DNA from: Prauserella flavalba
GTDB taxonomy: Bacteria > Actinomycetota > Actinomycetes > Mycobacteriales > Pseudonocardiaceae
Direction: 5' to 3'
NCBI RefSeq assembly: GCF_003202235.1
Contig: NZ_MASU01000005.1
Span: 1,178,001-1,242,000, forward strand
DNA: 64,000 nt
Of the stretch, positions 42,436 to 53,286 are shown one piece after another; the stretch's first letter is position 1, and each line of letters opens with the position of its first letter. The position numbers and the translations under genes were made by a program. Below the pieces are notes generated by a model, which was not told the origin of the DNA, did not search any database, and worked only from the letters and a program-made list of their open reading frames with translations.

Positions 42436-43620
42436 GTGGCCGCTGCAACCCGCGTCGTCATCATCGGTGCCGGCCCGGCGGGGCTGGCGCTCGCGAACAT
42501 CCTGCACGACAACGGCATCGACTGCGTGCTGCTGGAGGCGCGCACACGTGCCTTCATCGAGCAGCGTCCCCGCGCCGGGTTCATCGAGGAGTGGGCGGTG
42601 CGCGGTCTCGACGCGCACGGCCTCGCCGACGGGCTCCTGCGGTCCGCGCCCACCCACTCCGGGTTCGAGTTCCGGTTCGAGGGGGCACGGCACCCGTTCG
42701 ACTACACCCGATGGGCCGGGCAACGGCATTTCGTCTACCCGCAGCAGGTGCTGATCACCGATCTCGTCGCGCGCTACGTCGAGCGCGGCGGGCGGGTTCT
42801 GTTCGAGGTCACCGACGCCGTGCCGCGCGCCATCGAGTCGGGTACCCCGGCCGTCACCTACACCGACCCCGAGACCGACGCGCCCACAAGGCTGGACTGC
42901 GATTTCGTGGCGGGCTGCGACGGCGCGCAGGGCGTCACGCGCGGCCTCGTCGGCGGGCGGACGCTGAGCCACGACTACGGAGTCGGCTGGCTCGCGCTGC
43001 TCGCCGAGGCGCCGCCCAGCTCGGACGGTGTCATGTTCGGCATCCACCCGCGAGGCTTCGCCGCGCACATGGCCCGCACCCCGCAGGTCACCCGTTTCTA
43101 CTTGCAGTGCCCTCCCGGTGACGCCGTCGAGAACTGGCCCGACGTGCGTGTCTGGGAGGAGCTGCACGCCCGGCTCGGTGTGCCCGGCGGCCCGATCACC
43201 GGTGGCCCGCTGATCGAGAAACGGGTGCTGAGCATGCACAACTACGTCACCGAGCCGATGGCGCGCGGCAGGCTGTTCCTCGCGGGAGAGTCGGCCCACC
43301 TCGTCGCGCCGATCGCGGCGAAGGGCCTCAACCTCGCCCTGCACGACGCGTTCCACCTTGCGTCGGCACTGCTCACGCACTACCTCGGCGGCGAAGACGG
43401 GCCGCTGGCGCGCTACTCGGAGACGTGCCTGGCGCGCGTGTGGCAGTACCAGGAGTTCTCGCAGTGGCTGTCGGACATCTTCCACAGCTCGACGCTCGAC
43501 CCGCCGCCTGACCCGTTCCGCGCGCGCCTGGCGCAGGCGCGGCTGCGCCGCCTGCTCGCCTCCCCTGCCGCCGCCGCCTCGTTCTCGGAGATCTACATCG
43601 GCAAGGCGGCGGACTTCTGA
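42436..43620 (+). CDS. pobA: 4-hydroxybenzoate 3-monooxygenase (PobA-like)
   Basis: A 394-residue flavoprotein hydroxylase, the exact family length. Seen: VVIIGAGPAGLALANIL (FAD), GCDGAQGVTR (the DG motif for FAD/NADPH), and LAGESAHLVAPIAAKGLNLALHD (distal FAD). VTRFYLQCPPGDAVENWPD resembles the substrate-loop region of PobA. It would hydroxylate 4-hydroxybenzoate to protocatechuate. GES replaces the usual GDA in the distal motif. GTG start after GGGGAGG. No protocatechuate ring-cleavage genes are nearby, and the gene stands alone. Confidence 0.85.
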   Translation: MAAATRVVIIGAGPAGLALANILHDNGIDCVLLEARTRAFIEQRPRAGFIEEWAVRGLDAHGLADGLLRSAPTHSGFEFRFEGARHPFDYTRWAGQRHFVYPQQVLITDLVARYVERGGRVLFEVTDAVPRAIESGTPAVTYTDPETDAPTRLDCDFVAGCDGAQGVTRGLVGGRTLSHDYGVGWLALLAEAPPSSDGVMFGIHPRGFAAHMARTPQVTRFYLQCPPGDAVENWPDVRVWEELHARLGVPGGPITGGPLIEKRVLSMHNYVTEPMARGRLFLAGESAHLVAPIAAKGLNLALHDAFHLASALLTHYLGGEDGPLARYSETCLARVWQYQEFSQWLSDIFHSSTLDPPPDPFRARLAQARLRRLLASPAAAASFSEIYIGKAADF

Positions 43621-43636
43621 GCGACGCCCGACCTCC

Positions 43637-43689
43637 GCAGTGAAGGCCACCTTCACTGCGTTGAACGCAGGCAAGGTGGCCTTCACTGC
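43637..43689. repeat. Palindromic repeat/terminator, copies 2 and 2b
   Basis: The palindrome with arms GCAGTGAAGG and CCTTCACTGC around CCA occupies 43637-43659. A partial second copy, AAGGTGGCCTTCACTGC at 43673-43689, is the exact complement of the first 17 bases, so alternative hairpins can form. It lies between convergent pobA and nrdB. Confidence 0.8.
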
Positions 43690-43703
43690 GGCCAGGGCAC
43701 AGG

Positions 43704-44759
43704 TCAGTCCCAGTCCAGCGCGCCTCCGCTCTGGTACTCGATCACCCGGGTTTCGAAGAAGTTCTTCTCCTTCTTCAGGTCCATCGCCTCCGACATCCAC
43801 GGGAACGGGTTCTCGTCCTCACCGAAGATCGGGGCGAGGCCGAGCTGCTGTGCCCTGCGGTCGGTGATGAAGTGCATGTACTGCTCGCACGACGCCGCCG
43901 AGAGCCCGAGCAGGCCGCGCGGCATCGTGTCGCGGGCGTAGGCGACCTCCAGCTCGCACGCCTCGGTGAGCATCGCGCGCACCTCGGCCTGGAACTCCGG
44001 GGTCCACAAGTGCGGGTTCTCGATCTTGATCTGGTTGATGCAGTCGATGCCGAAGTTCAGGTGGATCGACTCGTCACGCAGGATGTACTGGTACTGCTCG
44101 GCGATGCCCACCATCTTGTTGCGCCGACCCAGCGACAGAACCTGCGCGAACCCGGTATAGAACCACATGCCCTCGAACACCACGTAGAAGGCCACGAGGT
44201 CCCGCAGGAAGTTCTGGTCGGCCTCGGCGCCGCCGGTGGCGAAGCCGGGGTTCTCCAGGTTCCTGGTGTAGCGCAGCGCCCAGGCGTCCTTGTCGGCGAT
44301 CGAGGGCACCTCCCGGTACATGTTGAACAGCTCGCCCTCGTCGAGGCCGAGGCTCTCGCAGATGTACTGGAACGTGTGCGTGTGCACGGCCTCCTCGAAC
44401 GCCTGCCGCAGCAGGTACTGGCGGCACTCGGGGTTGGTGATGTGCTTGTACACGGCGAGCACGATGTTGTTGGCCACCAGCGACTCCGCCGTCGCGAAGA
44501 AGCCGAGGTTGCGCTTGAGCATCAGCCGCTCGTCCTCGGTGAGCCCGCCGGCCGACTTCCACAGCGCGATGTCGGCCTGCATCGCCACCTCGGTGGGCAT
44601 CCAGTGGTTGTTGCAGCCGGCGAGGTACTTCTCCCACGCCCAGCCGTATTTGAGCGGCAGCAGCTGGTTGACGTCGGCGCGCGCGTTGATCATCGCCTTG
44701 TCGTCGACGCTGAGGCGCTCGGCGCCGCGGTCGACGGTGAAGGATTCCACAGTGGTCAC
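43704..44759 (-). CDS. nrdB: Ribonucleotide reductase beta subunit, class Ic signature
   Basis: A 351-residue R2 subunit. Metal ligands visible are Glu92 (ATAESLV), Glu123 and His126 ([10 protein letters not shown]), with further ligands in FVVFEG-like and [12 protein letters not shown] segments. The position of the radical Tyr is Phe130, and the first ligand is Glu rather than Asp. Both features mark class Ic enzymes, typified by the Chlamydia Mn/Fe R2, whose sequence this strongly resembles. It provides the oxidising equivalent to NrdA in dNTP synthesis. GTG start, 13 bp after nrdA. Confidence 0.93.
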   Translation of the reverse strand: MTTVESFTVDRGAERLSVDDKAMINARADVNQLLPLKYGWAWEKYLAGCNNHWMPTEVAMQADIALWKSAGGLTEDERLMLKRNLGFFATAESLVANNIVLAVYKHITNPECRQYLLRQAFEEAVHTHTFQYICESLGLDEGELFNMYREVPSIADKDAWALRYTRNLENPGFATGGAEADQNFLRDLVAFYVVFEGMWFYTGFAQVLSLGRRNKMVGIAEQYQYILRDESIHLNFGIDCINQIKIENPHLWTPEFQAEVRAMLTEACELEVAYARDTMPRGLLGLSAASCEQYMHFITDRRAQQLGLAPIFGEDENPFPWMSEAMDLKKEKNFFETRVIEYQSGGALDWD

Positions 44760-44772
44760 AGGTCGGTGTCCT

Positions 44773-47607
<2,835 letters not shown>

Positions 47608-47720
47608 AGCTCTCTCCTCGCGAGCTCGACTGCCGATGCCGGGGGCGCGAAGCGCGACGAGAGCACAGTGCTGCGGCGACGACGCCGACCCGTGCGAGCC
47701 CTCCCTCGGAGCCCCCGGAC

Positions 47721-47737
47721 ACGCGCACCGGCGGTGC
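47721..47737 (-). promoter_or_regulatory. Hairpin 3' of the cobalamin aptamer
   Basis: A compact stem GCGCACC/GGTGCGC with a three-base loop, extendable to nine pairs, begins six bases beyond the aptamer core. It lies about 115 bp before the nrdA start, so it could be a terminator stem of the expression platform. No U-run follows. Confidence 0.45.
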
Positions 47738-47742
47738 GCGTA

Positions 47743-47966
47743 CCGGTGGCAGGTCTTCGGACTCGCGGGCGGGCGCGGTCGGGGGTGACCGCGCCGGACC
47801 TACTGACCGTCGCTTCCCAGGCCCGTCGGCCCAGTGCACTACCGCGCCGTCCGTCGACGGCGCGGTGACGGCGTTCGTTCCCGCTCACCGCTGCGGGGCA
47901 GTCCCGGACTCACACCGGGTTCCCTCTTGCCTCACCCCCGCGCGAACGGGGTGAACCACCAGCGGA
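47743..47966 (-). ncRNA. Cobalamin (B12) riboswitch upstream of nrdAB
   Basis: On the minus strand the segment shows the conserved cobalamin-aptamer elements in order. A GAGGCAAGAGGGAACCCGGT region is followed by GTGAGTCCGGGACTGCCCCG and CAGCGGTGAG, a peripheral hairpin, GGGAAGCGACGG, CAGTAGGTC, and finally GCGAGTCCGAAGACCTGCC. It lies between nrdA and a promoter region near 47990. In Streptomyces a B12 riboswitch represses class I nrdAB when cobalamin is present, because the B12-dependent class II enzyme (NrdJ) then suffices. The same logic is expected here; an nrdJ gene is not in the window. Confidence 0.93.
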
Positions 47967-48032
47967 AGAGACACTACATCTTGTGGCTCGCGATTCCAGC
48001 ACCCCTAGGGAGTGTGGCGTGTCGGAAGTCGA

Positions 48033-48458
48033 TCAGTGGAATCGCACGCGGGTGGGCCGCACCCGGACCACCGAGGAGAACTCAGCGAACAGCTCCTCCT
48101 CCGTCAGCCCCGCCCCCTGGATCACGTCCCGGTACTTGTCCACGTAGGCGGCCGACTCGTCCGTACCGAGCGGCTCGGCGTCGAGCAGGGCGACGCCCTC
48201 CAGCGTCAGGACGCTGCCATCCTCGCTCTCGCGGTCGAGATCCAGGTGCAGGGCGACCTTCGCGTTGTCGGTCAGATTGCGGACCTTCGGCGTGCCCGGC
48301 CGGCTCAGCACCAGGAACGCGGCGCCGTCCCACAGGAAACCGACCGGCGAGGCCTGGGGCTGCCCGTCCGCGCGCACGGTCGTGATCCAGATTTCGTGCT
48401 CGTCCCGCAGTCGTCGCTCCGCACGTTCGCTCGTCGCCTCGTCGAGTCCGGGAAGCAT
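48033..48458 (-). CDS. PPOX-class F420-dependent oxidoreductase
   Basis: A 141-residue split-barrel flavin/F420-binding protein: IWITTVRADGQPQASPVGFLW, AFLVLSRPGTPKVRNL, then LHLDLDRESE and the C-terminal VVRVRPTRVRFH. The length and the 'TIGR-type' pattern fit the small F420-dependent PPOX-family enzymes of actinomycetes. They reduce unsaturated compounds or bind heme or biliverdin. AAGGAGAAAA precedes the ATG. Stand-alone gene, divergent from a methyltransferase. Confidence 0.85.
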   Translation of the reverse strand: MLPGLDEATSERAERRLRDEHEIWITTVRADGQPQASPVGFLWDGAAFLVLSRPGTPKVRNLTDNAKVALHLDLDRESEDGSVLTLEGVALLDAEPLGTDESAAYVDKYRDVIQGAGLTEEELFAEFSSVVRVRPTRVRFH

Positions 48459-48564
48459 GGTTTTCTCCTTGTCGTCCGGTATGCACCACGCTAGGAGTTC
48501 GACCAAGGTCCAGGTCAAGCGTGCGACGATGAGTGGCGGAGCGACCGGCGGGAAAGGGACCGGC

Positions 48565-49197
48565 ATGGGCGATCCGTTCGGCGGCAGGCAGCCGACCAGC
48601 CACGAGCGCAGGGCGGGTGCGCCGTGGGACGCGTCGTACCGGGACGGCCCTGCGCCGTGGGACATCGGCGAGCCGCAACCCGCCGTCGTGCGGCTGGCGG
48701 CCGAGGGCGGGTTCACCGGCACGGTCCTCGACGCGGGCTGCGGCACCGGGGACAACGCGCTCCACGTCGCCGCACTCGGGCTGCCGGTGCTCGGGGTGGA
48801 CGTGGCCGAGACGGCGCTGGAGCTGGCGCGCGCGAAGGCCGAGGCGCGCGGTGTGGCCGCCGAGTTCGCGGTGGCCGACGCGCTGCACCTGGAGCGGCTG
48901 GGGCGCACGTTCGACACCGTGCTGGACTGCGGCCTGTTCCATGCCCTCGACGGCGACGAGCGCCGACGGTACGTGGCGAGCCTGGCGGCGGTCACCGAAC
49001 GCGACACGACGCTGTACGTGCTGTGCTTCGGCGACACGGGACCCGAGACCGGCCCGCATCCCGTCGGCGAGGGCGAGCTGCGGGCCTCGTTCGACACCGA
49101 CGGCTGGGGGCTCACGGCCGTCGAGCCACGCACGATCCTGACGAGGTTCGCCGAAGCCGGCCTGCCCGCGTGGTTGGCGACCATCAGGCGGGCCTGA
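48565..49197 (+). CDS. Class I SAM-dependent methyltransferase
   Basis: A 210-residue methyltransferase of the thiopurine/TehB-like type: WDASYRDGPAPWDIGEPQPAVV, then VLDAGCGTGDNALHVA (SAM motif I) and DCGLFHALDGDERRRYV. These small enzymes methylate halides, thiols or small toxic molecules. ATG 48565 has GGAAAGGGA upstream; an ATG at 48529 would add 12 Gly-rich residues. Followed immediately by palindromic repeat copy 3. Confidence 0.82.
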   Translation: MGDPFGGRQPTSHERRAGAPWDASYRDGPAPWDIGEPQPAVVRLAAEGGFTGTVLDAGCGTGDNALHVAALGLPVLGVDVAETALELARAKAEARGVAAEFAVADALHLERLGRTFDTVLDCGLFHALDGDERRRYVASLAAVTERDTTLYVLCFGDTGPETGPHPVGEGELRASFDTDGWGLTAVEPRTILTRFAEAGLPAWLATIRRA

Positions 49198-49199
49198 CC

Positions 49200-49222
49200 G
49201 CAGTGAAGGCCACCTTCACTGC
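49200..49222. repeat. Palindromic repeat/terminator, copy 3
   Basis: Identical 23 bases to 43637-43659 (arms GCAGTGAAGG and CCTTCACTGC around CCA), again between convergent genes (two methyltransferases). A ten-pair stem with a three-base loop is a likely bidirectional terminator. Confidence 0.82.
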
Positions 49223-49244
49223 GGTCGGGGCGCACCGAGGCCGC

Positions 49245-50057
49245 TCACGCCTTGGTCGCGACCGCCACGCGGTACTCCCAGTCGGTGGCCAGCGTGCCGT
49301 CGGCCGCGACGTTGGCGCGGTTGCCGAGGTCGACGAGGTCCGCGCGGAACGTGGCGCGACCCTGCTCGTCGAGGCGCTGCGCCGCCGCGTAGGTCGGGCC
49401 GTAGTGGGTGATGAAGAAGTCCGCGAAGAACTCGGCGCTGGGGAACCGCTGCCGCGCGGTGGCCGTGGTGAAGGTCAGGCCGGTGACCCGGCCGCCCAGC
49501 AGCTCCGTCACCGTCTCCTCCGTGCCCCACCGGGTGGGTGGCAGCGCGCCCGGCGGCGGTGGCACATGCCGCGTCACCGTCTTGAGCAGCTCGCCGACGA
49601 AACCGGTGGGTGTCCAGTTGGCGAGGCCGATCCGGCCGCCGGGCCTGCACACCCGTACCAGCTCGTCGGCCGCCAGCTGGTGGTCGGCCGTGAACATCAC
49701 GCCGATCGCGGAGAGCACGTAGTCGAACGAGTTCTCCGCGAACGGCAGGTTCTCGGCGTCCGCCTCCCGGAAGTCGATGTCGAGATCCTCCGCCTGCGCC
49801 CGGCGTCTCGCCGCCGCGATCAGCGCCGGTACGTAGTCGATGCCGGTGACGTCGCAGAAGCGGCGGGCCGCCGTGATCGCCACGTGGCCGGTGCCGGTGG
49901 CGACGTCCAGCACCTTCGCACCGGGTCGCGGGTCGACGATCCCGCACAGCGTCTCGGCCAGCGGCACGGTCAGCCAGGCGATCCTGCCGTAGTCACCACT
50001 GCTCCAGACCTTCTGCTGTTTCGTCTTGATGTCCGCGAACGGGGTTGTGGTGGTCAT
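49245..50057 (-). CDS. UbiE-like SAM-dependent methyltransferase
   Basis: A 270-residue class I methyltransferase: VLDVATGTGHVAITAARR, ADAENLPFAENSFDYVLSA, and RVCRPGGRIGLANW. This is the UbiE/COQ5-like pattern used for C- or O-methylation of quinones and polyketides. Six bp downstream of the monooxygenase-fusion gene and in the same operon as an exporter, it probably tailors or inactivates the same compound. Confidence 0.85.
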   Translation of the reverse strand: MTTTTPFADIKTKQQKVWSSGDYGRIAWLTVPLAETLCGIVDPRPGAKVLDVATGTGHVAITAARRFCDVTGIDYVPALIAAARRRAQAEDLDIDFREADAENLPFAENSFDYVLSAIGVMFTADHQLAADELVRVCRPGGRIGLANWTPTGFVGELLKTVTRHVPPPPGALPPTRWGTEETVTELLGGRVTGLTFTTATARQRFPSAEFFADFFITHYGPTYAAAQRLDEQGRATFRADLVDLGNRANVAADGTLATDWEYRVAVATKA

Positions 50058-50063
50058 GTCTGG

Positions 50064-51980
50064 TCATCCCTTCATCGAGCCGGTCACCGGTGTGACCGGA
50101 CGTTCGTCGGCTGGCAGTGGGTAGGGCGAGAGAATCGGCAGGAACGGCTCGGGGTCGCCGGTCCACGCGAGGCCCCGGATCCGCGTGGCACCACGCCTGC
50201 CCGTGATCGCGCGGAACAGCTCGTGCCGCGGCGCGGTCACTCCGGCGGCCGGTTCGCCGTCACCGAGCACCCACTGCTCGACCCCGTCGGAAAGCCACAG
50301 CGCAGGCAGTCCGGCTCGCACGATGCGGGCACGCAGCCAGCCCCGGTACACGGCGAAGCCGAGCCTCGACACCGCCGTGTCGTCGTCCACGGGCACGCCG
50401 AGCGCCTCGCACAGGTCGTCGAGGTGCACCGCGAGGTCGGCGACCGGAGCCGTCAGCAGCCAGGCGGGTCCACGGGCGACGGGACCGGTCCCGCGCCGCA
50501 GGCCGGTGAGGAACCGGCGCGTGGCCTCGTCGAAGTCACCGAGCACCGACGGGACGTCCTGACCGGCTCGCCGCCGGACGTGGCCCTCGGTCCACCGCTC
50601 CCGCTCCCCGGCGATCGCGGGATCCTGCCACGCGTCTGCGGCGGCGGAGAAGTACGCGCCCCGCTCGCTGTCCTCCACCACGCCCGTCAGGTGGGCCAGC
50701 AGGTCCCGCACCGTCCACTCGGGACAGGCCGGGACCTGTTTCGTGAGCGCCCGTGGCTCGGCGCCCTCGATGAGCGTGCGCACCCGGTGCTGGCCGTCCT
50801 CGTAGGCCCAGGCGGCCTTCCAGCGGGCGAGCCGCTCGGGGGTGTAAACCTCGGACGGGCGCCGCCGCTTGGTGAAGGTGTCGAGGAAGTCCCGGCCCGC
50901 CACCGGATCGGCGGCGAGACCCGAGTAGTGCGCCGCGGCCCGTGGTGAGCCGAAACGGGCGAGGTCGAAGGAGAAGTCGTAGTGCTCCCGCGCGCGCTCG
51001 TCGCGCCACCGCTCGTACCCCGTGAGGTCCCCTCCCCCGGTCAGCTGCGCGGCGATGTGGAACGCCTGCTGCACCGCGTCGCCGATGCCCTGCGCGGTGG
51101 TGGGGTGTTTGAAATGACCGGCGTCGCCCAGCAGCGCCCAGCCCGGTCCGGCCGCCTGCCGGTAGTGCCCGCGCATCATCGTCTCGGGCACCACCACCAG
51201 CGGTGACACCCGCCGTGCGCGGTCCAGCAGGCGCGGGTTGAGCACGGCGGGGAACTGCCGCAGGCCGTCCCGGTAGGCGCTCTCCCGCCGCTCGGCCGAG
51301 CCGCGCGTCAGCTCGGGAGGTCCGGCCAGTGACAGCAGGTGGATGCCGTCCTCGCAGGGCACCGACATCAGCGCCGCCCGCTCGTGGATGTCGAGGTGAC
51401 ACCACTCGGAAGCGGGGAGCCCCCGCCAGTAGGCCAGCAGGAACGCCATCTCCCCGCGCCGCGCCCGCACCGAGGGCACCCCCAGCCGCCTCGCAACGGT
51501 GGAGACGCGCCCGTCGGCGCCGAACACCCAGCGCGACCGGATCCGCTCGCCCGAATCGAGCACGACACCCTCGACGGGATCGGCGCCCAGCAGCCCGGTG
51601 ACGGCGTGCCCGGTCCTCAGTTCCGCTCCGGCATCCTCGGCCAGCCCGGTCAGCGCGGTGTCCAGCACGATCCGCCGGACGGCCGCGCCGCGGTCGTGGC
51701 CGCCGACGGGAGTGAAGTCGCCCGCGACCTGGTGGCCGAGCACCCGCCAGCCGAAGTGGACCAGCGGGATGTCGTGTTCGGACCGGAGCCGGGCCAGGAG
51801 GCCGAGTTCGTCGAACCGCTGCAGCGTGTCGGGGAACATCATGTGCGTGGACACGGTGTCGCTCGGGAACCGGTCGCGGTCGAGCAGCAGCACCCGCCAG
51901 CCGGCCCTGGCCAGCAGCGTCGCCAGCGTCGACCCGGCGACCCGCGCGCCCACCACGATCGCGTCGTAGCCGTCGTTCAT
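50064..51980 (-). CDS. FAD monooxygenase fused to a maleylpyruvate isomerase (DinB-like) domain
   Basis: A 638-residue two-part protein. Residues 1-about 385 are an aromatic-type FAD monooxygenase: AIVVGARVAGSTLATLLARAG, FGADGRVSTVARRLG, and ALLGDAGHFKHPTTAQGIGDA. Residues about 385-638 look like a mycothiol-dependent maleylpyruvate isomerase/DinB four-helix domain (LTKQVPACPEWTVRDLLAHLTGVVEDSE, then DLAVHLDDLCEALG). Mycothiol-dependent members act on thiol adducts. A fusion could couple hydroxylation to mycothiol conjugation or detoxification. ATG overlaps the exporter stop (ATGA). One unbroken frame. Confidence 0.82.
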   Translation of the reverse strand: MNDGYDAIVVGARVAGSTLATLLARAGWRVLLLDRDRFPSDTVSTHMMFPDTLQRFDELGLLARLRSEHDIPLVHFGWRVLGHQVAGDFTPVGGHDRGAAVRRIVLDTALTGLAEDAGAELRTGHAVTGLLGADPVEGVVLDSGERIRSRWVFGADGRVSTVARRLGVPSVRARRGEMAFLLAYWRGLPASEWCHLDIHERAALMSVPCEDGIHLLSLAGPPELTRGSAERRESAYRDGLRQFPAVLNPRLLDRARRVSPLVVVPETMMRGHYRQAAGPGWALLGDAGHFKHPTTAQGIGDAVQQAFHIAAQLTGGGDLTGYERWRDERAREHYDFSFDLARFGSPRAAAHYSGLAADPVAGRDFLDTFTKRRRPSEVYTPERLARWKAAWAYEDGQHRVRTLIEGAEPRALTKQVPACPEWTVRDLLAHLTGVVEDSERGAYFSAAADAWQDPAIAGERERWTEGHVRRRAGQDVPSVLGDFDEATRRFLTGLRRGTGPVARGPAWLLTAPVADLAVHLDDLCEALGVPVDDDTAVSRLGFAVYRGWLRARIVRAGLPALWLSDGVEQWVLGDGEPAAGVTAPRHELFRAITGRRGATRIRGLAWTGDPEPFLPILSPYPLPADERPVTPVTGSMKG

Positions 51981-53182
51981 CGCGCACTCCCCTCCGCGAA
52001 CGCCGGGGCGCACCGGCCTCGTGCGGCCGGGAACGTCACCACGGCGGCGGGCACGGTGAGCAGCAGCGAGGTGGCGAGGACGGCGCCCAGCCCCGGCCAG
52101 CCGGCCACGCTGAGGCCGATCCCGCCGAGCACGGCGCCACCGAGATAGCCGGACTGCATGGCCGCGGCGCGCACGCTCATCGCCTGCAACGGGCCGACCC
52201 CGTCGAGGTCGAGGCCGAGCGCGCTGCCCGCGATCATGCGGGCCCCGGCGAAGAACGCGATCAGCGCGAACAGGCCCACCGAGAACAGGAAGGACGGGCG
52301 GACGGTGCCCAGCAGCAGCGTCGACACCGCCAGCACCGGCCCGGTGACGAGCAGGAGCCGCCGCGCCGAGCCGGTCACCCAGTGGCGGCCCACGAAGATG
52401 CCGAGCACGAAACCCGCGGCGCCGATCCCGAGTGCCGTGCCCGCGGCCGAGACCGACGCGCCGTGCGCCTCGGTGAGGAGGCTTCCGGAATAGACGAGCA
52501 CACCCGCCCAGCCCGCGTAGGCCAGGAACTCGCCGACCGCCCAGCGGACCGTTCCGGGGCGCCGCAGGAGCGAGCGCACGGAGAGGCCTCCGGGTTCGGG
52601 CGCGCCGTGCCGGCGCCGCGACACGGCCACGAGCGCGACGACGCTTGCCGCGAAGGGCAGTGCCCAGACCAGCCGCCAGCTGTGCGTTCCCAGCGCGCCC
52701 ACCACCGGCATGCCGACGATCCAGGCGGAAGGCTGCCCCACGAGTGCCCACGACAGTGCCGTGGCGCGCCGCTCGGGCGGCACCCAGCTTGCCGCTGCGG
52801 CCAGGCCCGCCGCCAGCACCAGTGCGATCCCGCCGCCCAGCACCGCCTGGGCGCCCGCCAGCACCCAGAAGGACGGTGCAGCCGCGCTGGCGACCGCGGC
52901 GACGCCGATCGCCGACAGTCCGGCGGTGAGCAGCCGCCGCAGGTCGCGGCCGCGCGCCGCGACGAGGACACCGGCCGCGGCGACGACCGCCGCCAGGCCG
53001 GACACCGCCCGCAGCTGACCTGCGGTCGCGGGAGAGACGTCGAACTCGGCCGCGACACTGGCCAGTACGGGCGTCAGCGCCAGCAGCCCCGACTGGGCCG
53101 CCAGCAGGCACGCGAACAACGTCGCGCTCGCCGCCGCGGTCGCCCCGCGCGCCGAACGCATCGTGGCCTCGCGCTCGTTCAT
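51977..53182 (-). CDS. MFS exporter
   Basis: A 401-residue, twelve-segment major facilitator resembling the CynX/YbfB-like and drug-efflux subgroups: ALTPVLASVAAEFDVSPATAGQL at the first segments and GIALVLAAGLAAAASWVPPERRATA in the loop 4-5 region. It is the first gene of a three-gene operon with the monooxygenase fusion and the methyltransferase, adjacent to a large SARP activator. Export of, or resistance to, an aromatic compound is plausible. The frame extends upstream but without membrane sequence, so ATG 53182 is used. Confidence 0.83.
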   Translation of the reverse strand: MNEREATMRSARGATAAASATLFACLLAAQSGLLALTPVLASVAAEFDVSPATAGQLRAVSGLAAVVAAAGVLVAARGRDLRRLLTAGLSAIGVAAVASAAAPSFWVLAGAQAVLGGGIALVLAAGLAAAASWVPPERRATALSWALVGQPSAWIVGMPVVGALGTHSWRLVWALPFAASVVALVAVSRRRHGAPEPGGLSVRSLLRRPGTVRWAVGEFLAYAGWAGVLVYSGSLLTEAHGASVSAAGTALGIGAAGFVLGIFVGRHWVTGSARRLLLVTGPVLAVSTLLLGTVRPSFLFSVGLFALIAFFAGARMIAGSALGLDLDGVGPLQAMSVRAAAMQSGYLGGAVLGGIGLSVAGWPGLGAVLATSLLLTVPAAVVTFPAARGRCAPAFAEGSAR

Positions 53183-53286
53183 GATGGTCTCGCTTTCCGT
53201 GGTGTCCGTGGTTGTCGAACCCACGGTCCAGCGCCACGGTGGAAGCGCCGTGGAACGAGCGTGGAAGCACGCGCCTTGCCTGCCGG

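Noticed and set aside
43637-43689. CRISPR-like or insertion-sequence end
   Set aside because: The repeats are few, lie between convergent genes, and have no spacer pattern, transposase or target duplication.
47608-48032. Small coding genes in the nrdA leader
   Set aside because: The conserved cobalamin-aptamer elements explain the region; frames there are Arg-rich and lack starts with ribosome sites.
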